A stretch of DNA of 64,000 bases from Linum tenue (taxonomy: Eukaryota; Streptophyta; Magnoliopsida; Malpighiales; Linaceae): assembly GCA_946122785.1 (NCBI GenBank), contig CAMGYJ010000005.1, positions 90,390,547-90,454,546 on the forward strand, given 5' to 3'. Under the pieces are notes generated by a model, which was given only the letters and a program-made list of their open reading frames with translations, had not been told where the DNA came from and ran no database searches. Made by a program: the position numbers and the translations under genes. Each line of letters begins with the position of its first letter. Positions within the stretch are counted from its first letter, which is position 1. This document shows, piece by piece, positions 21,928 to 31,502 of the stretch.

Positions 21928-23180
21928 CTAAATCGGTTTCTTCGCCCCTTTGAGACTAATTCCTCTACTTTTCTCTTGATTTTGGCTCTTTCCGTTGCTA
22001 TTTTTGGTAAAGTGTTGTCTGGCGGATGTGGAATGACTTTGAGGGTCAACATTTTCCTTCTGGTTGAGGATCAAAGGTGGAACGGCCACAACATGTATTT
22101 TGGTGTTATTGGGCCCCAACACCGTTTGGCAAGCTGTTGGCGAGATATTTTCTTTAGTAGAGGAGGAAGAGGCTTCATTGCATTTCATGGGCTGATTTGT
22201 TATTGGCTTGTCTTGGGCTGAGGGATTGACTTTAAGGGCCAGAGGTCTCCACACCCTAGCATAATCATATTTATTTGTCCCGTTGGAAGCTTTCCTCTCC
22301 TTTACTGCCGCTTTCCCCTTTTGGTTTATCGCCGAGTCCCTGTTTGGAGAGGTTCGCGAGTCCATTTTCCCTTTCTCTTCTTCTGTAGTCGTTGATTTCC
22401 CCAAATCTGTCTTTCCTTTCACGAATTGCTGGCTTGATCCCTGAGCTGATTCCGCGTTGGTCTTGACTGCGGATTCGGTTTGGTTTCCCGATTTTGAATT
22501 GACTTTCTGTTTTGGTTTCCTTGATTTTCTCGTCACCTGCATCCAGGGTCCGAACCCAGCAGGGGGCTCCGGTGAAGTTTGTGCCGGCGGCAGAGGTTGC
22601 TGGTCCAGATTGGGAACGGCGACAATCGCAAGTTGATTCGGGATAATCTTCTCCGGGAAATTATCTTCTGAGTGACCAATACACCCACACTCATAACAGA
22701 TTGTTGGAAGGTTCTCGTAGACTATCGCTTGCCAGAATCCGTCTAGCCAAATTCGGGTTGGCAAAGGCTTGGTCATGTCTAGATCCACTGCAATCTAGTG
22801 AATTTACCCCTTTCTAGATGTTTTTTGTGATAATCAAGCTTTATCGTTCTGCCGATGAGGTTCCCCAGAGCAAAGAGAATTTCTCTGTTATAAAAGTGTA
22901 TTGGGAGCTCTGGGAGCTGAACCCAAGCAACCACTGATCTGTGTGGTTTGTCAGAGGGGCGGAAAGATGGAGACCATTGATGGACAATCAGGTAGTGATC
23001 GAGAATGACCCATGACCCCCCGGTGAGCGCTCGGAGATAGTCTTGATAATTGCCAAAAAGTAGCCAAAAAGGTGTCGTTGTTGAGATCCATGATTTCCAG
23101 TGAACCTGCTGGCCTCCACTTCCACCGGAGTTGGGAGCAGAGGTATGAGTAGGAAATCGATCGTCCATGCAACCTGACAA
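21928..23180 (-). pseudogene. LINE ORF1 (DUF4283 and CCHC knuckle), frameshifted
   Basis: The DUF4283 region is seen at 23180-22779 (RALTGGSWVILDHYLIVHQW, VVAWVQLPELPIHFYN, IGRTIKLDYHKK). It continues in another frame at 22788-21928 (LDMTKPLPTRIWLDGFWQ). The knuckle reads CYECGCIGHSEDNF, with phenylalanine (TTC) where the last metal-binding cysteine is expected. The C-terminal part is a basic, low-complexity serine/lysine-rich tail. ORF1 proteins of this type bind the element's own RNA. One frame break near 22790 and the missing N-terminus make it inactive. Confidence 0.78.
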
Positions 23181-23398
23181 TCAGGGGGTGTCATTTTTAA
23201 AAACGGTTTAGAGATAATCATGCTATCTCACCCCGTTTGAGGTCTAAAATAGCCAACTATAAACTTTTCCCATGATTTCTTAGTTGGCAACTAGCAGACA
23301 CGTTATGTATAACTTTTTCGAGACTTTAATGCAAAACGAAATTCCTCCATCTCTTGCATCTTTACACTCCCAAACTGGGGGTCGGATACTATGCCTAC

Positions 23399-23823
23399 TG
23401 TCACATGTGGCAGATGACATGGTGCCAACAAAGTAACAACATGGTGGCTGCACATGTGGCGTGTATGGAAGACTAGTAGCATAGAGATGCTCATAGAATT
23501 CTCCACCTTAAGAGAGCTTAATGGTGAGTCACATAATGGGTGACATTCATAAAGTGCATTATGGGGGGACTTTATGGGTGTATTGATGTGGGGTAGTGAT
23601 GAGGGGCATTGATGCCTTGTATGTGGAGAGGCCTATATAAGGATCCATCTCCCTCATTTGTACTCATTCCGTCATTTTTTAGAGTAATACACACTACAGA
23701 GTTTTCCCATCTTCTTTGTCTTGTTCTTGCTTCTTTGCTTGCTTGTGAGTTTGAGAGAAGGCTGCCTAGCGCTCTAACGAAATTGAGAGCTAGGGCCGCA
23801 CGATCGAGAGTAAGGTCATGACA
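23399..23823 (+). repeat. 5' LTR of the chromovirus-type element
   Basis: 425 bp, TG...CA ends, with a clear TATA box CTATATAA at about 23633-23640. The primer-binding site follows directly after it. It matches 29120-29552. Confidence 0.92.
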
Positions 23824-23903
23824 AGTGGTATCAGAGCCTGGTTCAGCTTTGTGCTAGCAAAGAAGAAGCAATAGCCAAACGAAAAGGAAGAGCCTCACCA
23901 AAA

Positions 23904-25942
23904 ATGTCGGGATCAGATAGCGGCGTTACCTATGCTGAGAAGCCACCACGGGCTCGAGGCCAAAAGGTAGGTCGAGCACTCATGATCCTCTCAAGTCTCT
24001 AAGGAAGCGAGTCTCTATAATGGAGGTGAAACTTTCCGAAGATGTCACCGCCATCGAGGATTTGGGGGCTAACTTCGCCCAAGTCCAAAGCCATGTTCAT
24101 GGAATGGTTGGTCGTTTGACAAGCTTGGAGATCAACAATGAAGGCCTTCGAGAAGAGCTCATGGACCTCATCAAAGACACCATCTCCCCATCCATGAGCA
24201 AAGCAATTGAAGTTGTGAAAGAGCATGTCCAGGCTAAGCTGGGCGGTGTGAAGGAGGAGATTGCTGACCTCAAGAGTGAGGTCACTCTCGTGAAGAGAGC
24301 CATGGCTAGTGGACTAGCCCTGGCGCAATCCGTCCCACGTGTTGATGTTCCAAGACCGAAGAACTTCGGAGGTTCAAGGAACGCGAGGGAGTTAGAGAAC
24401 TTCCTTTGGAGTCTTGAGCAGTACTTCAAGGCATCCAGCATCCAAGAGGATGAGGTAAAACTTCGTACCGCTCCACTTTACTTGGTAGATGTTGCTATGG
24501 TTTGGTGGAGGCGACGTGAAATGGACGTCGAAAGGGGTACTTGTGTGATGGCAACGTGGGAAGTTTTCAAGAGAGAAATCAAGAGGCAGTTCTATCCAGA
24601 GAACGTGGAGTTTGAAGCCCGTTCGAAGTTGATAAGACTCACCCAGAGGGGTGGAGTTAGAGAATATGTGAAGGAATTCTCGGAGCTGCTTCTAGAGATC
24701 TCGGACATCACGGACAAGGAGGCCATGCACGCCTTTCTTCATGGGCTCCAACCATAGGCCAAGATGGAGATGCAAAGTCAAGGTATGCAAGACCTTGCAA
24801 CTGCCATGGCCACGGCGAAGTCTTTTTTAGAGTACAAAAGGCAAGAGAGCAGCAGCAAAGAGAAGAGTTCAAAGGCCAACAAGGGTGGAGAACCGCGACA
24901 ACCTTTCAAGGAGGGTCCTTGCACTCAACAACAACATGGTGACCCAAGCAAAGGGGGTAAGTACGAACCAAAACCCGTATCTTGTTTCCTTTGCGATGGA
25001 CCACATCGAGTGCGAGATTTCCCAAGGAAGGCGAGCTTGACGGCCATGGAAGCTCAAGATGAAGAGCCCTAGGAAGCGGAGGCCAAGATTGGCTCAATCC
25101 GCAAGCCTTGCGCGGTGAAGACCGACGTCAAGGAGCGCAAGCGTGGGAGGTGTTATGTTCTGTCTCAATTCATGCAAGGTGAGTCAAAAGCCTTGGTGGA
25201 TACCGGTTCCACGGACAACTTCCTTCGCATCGAGGAGGCAGACCGGCTGCGTATTGCCTATGAGAAGGGGCAAGGGAGGCTCAAGACGATCAACTCGGAG
25301 TCCATCCCGATCCATGGAGTTGCGCACAACGTGCCAGTGAAGCTTGGCGAGTGGGAAGGCCTCATCGACTTTTCCGCCGTCACCATGGACGATCACTCAG
25401 TCATCCTCGGCATCAACTTCCTCGACAAGGAGGGAGTGCTCTTGAAACCCAACTCCAACAAGATGTGCTTGGAGAAGGAAGGGGAGTTCCATGCGGTCCA
25501 TCTCTTGAGAGAATATGGCCCTCATAGTGCTTTGTCCGCTATGCAGGTATTGAAGGGGTTCAAGAAGAATGAACCAACCTTTCTTGTGTCCCTGAAGATG
25601 GAGGAAGAAGGAGGCTCGACGGGAATCACAACTCCCATCATCGAAGGTGTGCTTGAAGAATTCGATGATGTGATGGCATCAGAGTTGCCCAAGAAGAGAG
25701 GTGGACCACAAGATCGAGTTGGAGCCAGGAGCGAAGCCCCCTTCGTGAGCACCATACCGCATGGCGCCACCAGAGTTAGAAGAGTTGCAGAGGCAGCTCA
25801 AGGACTTGGTGGATGCAGGCTACATGCGGCCATCAAAGTCTCCTTTTGGAGCACCGGTGTTGTTCCAAAAGAAGAAGGAAGGGTCGTTGCGCACAATGCA
25901 GTCAAAATCGGGATTTTGATCGTAAAATCGTAGGATTTTAGG
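23904..25942 (+). pseudogene. Chromovirus gag, knuckle and protease, up to the start of RT
   Basis: The likely start ATG is at 23904, with a frame shift before about 23980. From 24020 a long frame encodes a coiled-coil region, then the gag domain (FGGSRNARELENFLWSLEQY, FKREIKRQFYPENVEFEAR). It contains in-frame TAG stops near 24756 and 25070. The knuckle reads CFLCDGPHRVRDF, with TTC (Phe) where the last cysteine is expected. The protease follows at about 25195 (ALVDTGSTDNFLR, intact DTG). The RT N-terminus appears near 25760-25893 in a neighbouring frame before the hAT insertion. gag packages the RNA; the protease would cleave the polyprotein. Confidence 0.82.
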
Positions 25943-26721
25943 ATTTTACTTAGGGATTCCGATCCTGATTTTACTATAAAATCGGTGGACCATAAAATCG
26001 TTCAAAATCGGGATTAAAATCGTTAAAATCGTATAATCGTACCAAAATCGGGATTTTGATCCTATGTGAACAAAATAGTGAGCTTGAGCCAATTCAAAAG
26101 AAGCAGAACTGTTTCGGTGGAAAGGGCAATGACGGGAATCTTCTCATATATTTTTCCTATTAAAAGAATATTTGAAAAGAAGAAAAAAAAAACTGATTAT
26201 GGTTTGGTCAACCCCTTTCCCTTCTTCTTGTTTAACCCATTGGTAAAACAATTATAAGAATATTGTAAGTGCGTTAGAATTAACATCATTATTAATAAAT
26301 TATTTGATTAGTGAATATATTTGTACCAAACCAATGACATTAATTATTTTATTGGATTTCAGTTATTCTTAGTTTTAAATCATGCTTAGTAGACGATGTC
26401 GGGATACTACTTTGAGTTAAACTACCTAGACACAACATGAAAAACAAGAGCCAAACCCCATGAGCTCTATCCCCTCCTCATAAATTATTTTGAGTTACGC
26501 ATTAAATAACAATTAAAATGATGATTTTGGAACATTAATCTTGAAAATTATCACTTTAAAGGTTATAAGTCTTTGTGTTATTAATTATTTACCTTATTAA
26601 TATTATTATATGTTAATTTCTATATGGTACTTAAAATCCTACGATTCTATGATTCGATTTTATGATTCCGATTTTATCCCAGTTTTCGATTTTAGGTAAA
26701 ATCCCGATTTTAACTGCTTTG
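25894..26721. mobile_element. Non-autonomous hAT element inside the chromovirus RT
   Basis: 828 bp with a perfect 8-bp target duplication GTTGCGCA (25886-25893 and 26722-26729). Terminal inverted repeats of about 24 bp read CAATGCAGTCAAAATCGGG on the left and CAAAGCAGTTAAAATCGGG on the complement of the right. Both subterminal zones contain many copies of AAAATCG / CGATTTT, the kind of clustered motif hAT transposases bind. There is no transposase frame. The RT codons continue across the site if the element and one GTTGCGCA copy are ignored, confirming the boundaries. Confidence 0.9.
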
Positions 26722-28055
26722 GTTGCGCATGTGCATCGACTATAGAGCCATCAACAAGTTGACGGTGAAGAACAAGTGGCCGATTCCCAACATTGCCGAC
26801 TTGTTCGACCAGCTTGGAGATGCGATGGGGTTCGCCAAGCTTGATCTTCGCTCAGGCTATTATCAAGTGCGGATAGCAGAGGGCGACAAGCCAAAGACGG
26901 CTTGTGTGACGAGGTATGGCTCTTACATCTTCTTGTGATGCCATTCGGTCTCACCAACGCACCAGCCACATTTTGCACTTTGATGAATCAAGTGTTCGAG
27001 CCATTCTTGGACCGGTTTATCCTGGTCTACTTGGATGACATCGTAGTGTACAGAAAAAAACTCGATGAGCATGCCGAGCACCTACGTCAAGTCTTCCAAG
27101 TCCTTGGCAACAACGAGTTGTATGTCAAGAGGGAGAGGTGCACATTTTCCGCAACGAAGGTTCCATTCTTAGGGCACATCATTGGTGGAGGCAAGTTGAA
27201 GATGGATGGGGCGAAGGTGGAGGCAATCCAAGAATGGGAGCGGCCTACGAAGGTCCCAGAGTTGTGGTCATTCCTCGGCCTTGCAAACTACTATCGAAAG
27301 TTCATCAGGGCTACTCCAACATTGCCACACCCTTGACGGATCTTTTGAAGAAGAACAAGGCTTGGGATTGGTCGGAAAGGTGCCAAGAAGCATTCGAGGC
27401 CTTGAAGGCAGCGGTGATGAAGGAGCCCGTGCTCGTGCTCCCCAACTGGACGTTGGCCTACAAAGTGCAGACCGTTGCATCCGACTTCTCGATTGGTGGT
27501 GTTTTGATGCAAGATGGGCATCCCATTGCCTTCGAGATTCGTAAGCTCAATGAGACGGAGAGGCGATACACGGTCCAAGAGAAGGAGATGACGGCCATGG
27601 TGCATTGCTTGCGCACGTGGAGGCACTACTTGTTGGGGTCGAAGTTCGTAGTTCGGACGGACAACGTGGCACGAGCTACTTTCTCACGCAGAAGAAGCTC
27701 ACCCCTAAGCAAGCGAGGTGGCAAGATTTTCTGGGCGTCATACAAGGCAAACTCCGTTGCGGATGCTCTTAGCTACAAGAGTGCAGCCGCAAGCATCAAC
27801 CAGCCCGTGTTTCCTTTGAAGGAGCGAATCATCGAAGACCTTGGCCATGACCCCTTCGCCAAAACCGTAGCGGAGTACATCGAGCAAGGTAAGACTCGAC
27901 GGTTTTGGATGAAGGATGGGCTCATCATGACCAAGGGAGAGCGTGTGTTCGTGCCAAGGTGGGCCAACTTGAGGAAGGAGATCATGAAGGAGTGCCATGA
28001 TTCCAAGTGGGCGGGCCACCCCGGCATCAAAAGGACGCAAGCTCTCATCGAATAA
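26722..28055 (+). pseudogene. Chromovirus reverse transcriptase and RNase H, integrase N-terminus
   Basis: RT resumes with [20 protein letters not shown] and runs through [14 protein letters not shown]. It loses one base near 26935 before [13 protein letters not shown], then carries the catalytic YLDD ([10 protein letters not shown]) at about 27025. A second frame change near 27320 precedes RNase H (WDWSERCQEAFEALK, VASDFSIGGVLMQDGH, ETERRYTVQEKEMTAMVH). The RNase H and connection region is damaged around 27680-27740. The zinc-binding start of integrase is seen at 27995-28050 (CHDSKWAGHPGIKRT). Confidence 0.82.
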
Positions 28056-28659
28056 GCACACTTCTGGCCGCGTATGAGAGACGACGTGGAGATGTATGTG
28101 AAGACTTGTCTATTCCCTGCCAAAAGACATGACGGCAGAGGATGCGACGCGACTATTCTTCAAAAACGTGGTCAAGTATTGGGGCATTCCTAGCAACATC
28201 GTGAGCGACAGAGATGGGCGCTTCACGGGCCAATTTTGGCGAGAGTTGTTCAAGATCATGGGCTCAGACTTGAACTTCTCGACGGCATTTCATCCTCAAA
28301 GCGACGGACAGACGGAGCGGGTGAATGCCTTGTTGGAGGTGTACTTGTGGCACTACGTGAGTGCAAACCAGCGAGATTGGGTGAAGTTGATGGATACGGC
28401 ACAATTCTCTTACAACTTGCATGGCAGTGAGTCGACCAACATGATTCCATTTGAGTTGGCGACAGGGCAGCAGCCATTGACGCCTACGACGGTGGCAACG
28501 GGGTATAGAGGCAACAGTCTGGCAGCCTACAAGTTCGCTAAAGGCTGGCACGAGAAGATGGAGATGGTCAAGTCTTACTTAGCCCGCGCTAGTAAGAAGA
28601 TGAAGAAGTGGGCGGACAAGAAGAGGCGACACTTGGAGTTTAAGAGGGAGACATGGTGA
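28056..28659 (+). pseudogene. Chromovirus integrase core, internally deleted
   Basis: After KTC in the zinc-binding region the sequence jumps near 28110 to the middle of the catalytic core (MTAEDATRLFFKNVVKYWG). The roughly 60-65 residues normally in between, including the first catalytic aspartate, are missing. The second aspartate (NIVSDRDGRF) and the glutamate segment (HPQSDGQTERVN) are present. Without the first acidic residue the integrase could not act. Confidence 0.8.
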
Positions 28660-29106
28660 TGGTAAAGTTCTACCCTCACCGCTTCAAGCATCTCAAGAAC
28701 GTGCACAAAGGACTGCTTCGCTGCTATGAAGGGCCATTCCCTATCGTGAAGAGGATTGGCAAGGTGGCGTACAAGGTGGAGGTGCCGTCGCACTTGGAGA
28801 TCCATCAGGTCTTTCATGGGAGCCAACTCAAGGATTTCCACTAAGACAAGGAGGACGAGCAGCGAAGAGAGTCGCATCACGCACCAATACTCATCACCAA
28901 GACACATGACCATGAAGTCGAAGAGATCATGGCGCGTCGTGTCATTCGTCATCGTGGCGTATATCCAAGTTTCGTAGAATACTTGGTCAAGTGGCGCAAC
29001 CTTCCGAAGAGTGAATCAACTTGGGAGAAAGAGCTCACGCTTTGGAAGAACAAGGACTTGATCGAGGCTTTCCATCAAGAGGACGCGACGAGGGCGTCGC
29101 GAGCAT
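28653..29106 (+). pseudogene. Integrase C-terminus with chromodomain
   Basis: The segment at 28653-28842 carries the GPF/Y-like module (LLRCYEGPFPIVKRIGKVAYKV). After a TAA near 28842 and a frame change, the plus strand reads a chromodomain at about 28905-29075 (VEEIMARRVIRHRGV, VEYLVKWRNLPKSESTWE). Chromodomains at the integrase C-terminus define chromoviruses and steer insertion towards particular chromatin. The final stop is TAG at about 29104-29106, just before the purine tract. Confidence 0.82.
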
Positions 29107-29119
29107 AGGTGGGAGAGGA

Positions 29120-29552
29120 TGTCACATGTGGCAAATGACATGGCGACAACAAGGTGACAACATGGCGGCTGCACATGTGGCATGTATGGAAGACTAGTAG
29201 CATAGAGATGCTCCTAGGATTCTCCACTTTAAGAGAGTTTAATGGTGCACTTATGAGTCACATAATGGGTGACATTTATAGAGTGCATTATGGGGGGACT
29301 TTATGGGTGTATTGATGTGGGGTAGTGATGAGGGGCATTGATGCCTTGTATGTGGAGAGGCCTATATAAGGAGCCATCTTCCTCATTTGTACTCATTCCA
29401 TCATTTTTTAGAGTAATACACACTAGAGAGTTCTCCCATCTTCTTTGTCTTGTTCTTGCTTCTTTGCTTGCTTGTGAGTTTGAGAGAAGGCTGCCTAGCG
29501 CTCTAACGGAATTGAGAGCTAGGGTCGCACGATCAAGAGTAAGGTCGTGACA
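29120..29552 (+). repeat. 3' LTR of the chromovirus-type element
   Basis: 433 bp. Compared with the 5' LTR it has 8 extra bases near 29244 (GCACTTAT) and about 22 substitutions. TATA box CTATATAA at 29362-29369. Confidence 0.92.
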
Positions 29553-29564
29553 CTACCCTCAAAG

Positions 29565-30222
29565 GGATTGGTTTTTTGACACCCCTTCTCAATTGGTCAA
29601 TTTTTTAATTAATCATTGACAAGTATTAATGAAGGTAGACATAATAAATGTTCAGTTATTAAATACAAAGTAAGCATTAAATACACCACATTAATTACTT
29701 GTTTTTAACAAAAACCTAAACCTATACAAAATACAATTTTCTCTCTCATCTTTGATCCTTCTCTCTCATATCTCTGATTCTTCCTTTCCCAGCAGCCTCC
29801 GACCACCACACTTTGCCGGTAAAATCCCGCCGACAGACTCTCTCCGGTCACCTGCGAAAATATATCACTGCACTGATATGTTGTACCACTGCACTGATAC
29901 TCAGATATGACATTGGTACCAGTGCACTGATATCGCTATCAGTGCAGTGGTACATTTTTTGCAGGTGGTCAGAGGGAGTCTACCGATGGGATTTTCACCG
30001 GAGAAGTGTGGCGGTCGGAGGAAGCCTAGTGATCGGAGGCTGCTGGAAAAGGAAGAATCAAATAAAGGGAGAGAGAATGTATTTAGTGTAGGTTTAAGGT
30101 TTTAATATGAAAAATAAATAAATAATTACTATGGTACATTTAATTCCCAATGTGTATTTAATGTATGTATTTGCGGTCATTTTTCTAATGGTGTTAGCAA
30201 GTTAACCAACCCCCAAACTGCC
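29565..30222. mobile_element. Foldback / MITE-like element with long inverted repeats
   Basis: The two halves are imperfect inverted copies. GGGATTGG near 29568 pairs with CCAACCCCC near 30210. GATTCTTCCTTTCCCAGCAGCC at 29776-29797 pairs with GGCTGCTGGAAAAGGAAGAATC at 30038-30059. The core (29855-29955) alternates forms of CACTGCACTGATA and its complement. No coding frame. The left end lies close to the chromovirus 3' LTR and no target duplication could be fixed, so the superfamily is uncertain (Mutator-type is possible). Confidence 0.65.
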
Positions 30223-31480
30223 AACAATAGCAAATCACAAAAGGGTTGGCTGGGAATAGAATTAGGCTATCATTTCCTGCTCGAAGGTGTCGGCGCCAAT
30301 GCATGTTTCTGAGCTGTCCAGTTTGGTTATCTTCGTTCTGAATCATGCATCCTTTTTTATCCAATATCTAAGGAGGGTAAAGGACTACAGTCCGAGCCCA
30401 AACGCTGTATTCTATAATCTATTCTATATATGATACTCGTTGAAGTTTAAGGTAATTTCAATGTATCAATCAACTACAACAACAACAAAGAGAAAGGGTA
30501 AAGGAGTAAAGGACTACAGTCCGAAAACAACTAATACAATTTGAAACACTACTCAATACTTTTTATGCGGAAGTCATGCCTGATCTCTTGACATCAACAG
30601 GCTTTTAACCAGGTCCGTAAACCGTAATAATGGTCCATGCTTCCTAATGCATCAGAACTTCCCTCGCGCATGGACTATAAATGGAAGCTATTTTTTAAAA
30701 AGAATCAATAAAGAGTGATAGATAGTTGGCTTTACAGAATGAAGAGGCCTGGTGATTTACATGCTTCCAGGAGCTTGCAAGAAATTCGGCAAACCTTCAG
30801 CTGAGCTTTTGCATACCAGTTAGCAGCAGCAACAGAACGAGCTTCATATTCAACAAAAGCGGCTCTGCATGGTCAAAACAGGTTACAGGTTAACTCGGAA
30901 ATCAAACAGCGCTGTTCTCGGCTGCCTAAGTCAGTGAGTTCATATGGGATATGAGCGATGGTGCCTGCCTAGTTTAGACTTTAGAGAGCAAAATGCAATG
31001 ATATTAGGAAATTTAATGATATTCGTCTCTACCACATATGCTATTGAGATGTATTTGCAAAAGCCATTGTTCGGTTGAGTGCAATAGTGTCAAAAAAAAG
31101 GGGAAAAGGAAAGACATTTGGTCATATGGACCCACTTTTCAAGAGTACATTTTCAAAAATTTCCTACCTTGAAATACATGAGATTGGATCATTTTGATGC
31201 ATTGACATAACAGATGCACTTTCAAATGCATACAATACCATCAGAAGAGTCAACATAAAACTACACATCTGTTTAGCTCCAAGCTATTGCAAATTTCAGT
31301 TCCCCAAATACACAACCAAAAGACCTAATCCAAATCGCAATCATGGGATAGCCATCACTTTTATAGCCACTCTCCAGTACCTCCCAACATCCAGAATGCA
31401 ATGAGACCAATAACTCGAAATGACACACAGGGAGCTATAAGAGAGAGAGAGAGAGAGAACAAGCAGACATAATTACTCAC
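30223..31480. other. Region downstream of PRA1A; probable 3' untranslated exon and intron
   Basis: No intact protein frame. On the minus strand, a good donor (GAT|GTGAGT) at 31481/31480 lies 22 bases after the PRA1A stop. A good acceptor (ATGCAG|AGCC) lies at 30865/30864. A spliced 3' untranslated exon ending near 30700 is therefore plausible. The motif TAAAGGACTACAGTCCGA, which contains a short inverted repeat, occurs twice (about 30378 and 30510). A (GA)n microsatellite lies at 31439-31458. Confidence 0.4.
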
Positions 31481-31502
31481 ATCCTCAACTCCCAGCTATA
31501 AG

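Larger units (their letters stand above)
13500..23185 (-). mobile_element. Minus-strand LINE with C-terminal RNase H, split by a gypsy element
   Basis: A second LINE type, different from those at 888 and 54563. ORF1 (23180-21928) has a DUF4283 domain and a zinc knuckle. ORF2 (from 21637) has endonuclease, RT, zinc-binding and a plant-type RNase H domain. It is interrupted at 14517-18942 by an LTR element. The 3' end is near 13500, where an A-rich stretch (read on the minus strand) follows the RNase H end. The 5' end appears truncated inside the N-terminus of ORF1 near 23185. No clear target duplication was found. Many stops and frameshifts indicate an old copy. Confidence 0.8.
23399..29552 (+). 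mobile_element. Ty3/gypsy chromovirus-type LTR retrotransposon (with chromodomain)
   Basis: LTRs at 23399-23823 (425 bp) and 29120-29552 (433 bp) begin TGTCACATGTGG and end TGACA. They differ at about 22 positions plus an 8-bp indel, roughly 5 percent, so it is older than the gypsy and copia elements here. CTAC flanks both sides (23395-23398, 29553-29556). Primer site TGGTATCAGAGC is at 23826-23837; the purine tract AGGTGGGAGAGGA ends at 29119. Gene order is gag, protease, RT, RNase H, integrase, chromodomain. In-frame stops, frameshifts, an internal integrase deletion and a hAT insertion (25894-26721) make it inactive. Confidence 0.9.

Noticed and set aside
23395..29557. 5-bp target duplication for the chromovirus
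   Set aside because: Only four bases (CTAC) match directly; the fifth differs (CCTAC against CTACC), so only a 4-bp match is claimed.
30720..30870. Possible coding exon (AAFVEYEARSVAAANWYAKA on the minus strand)
   Set aside because: It has splice-like borders but matches no family I know and connects to no other exon; treated only as a possible untranslated exon of PRA1A.
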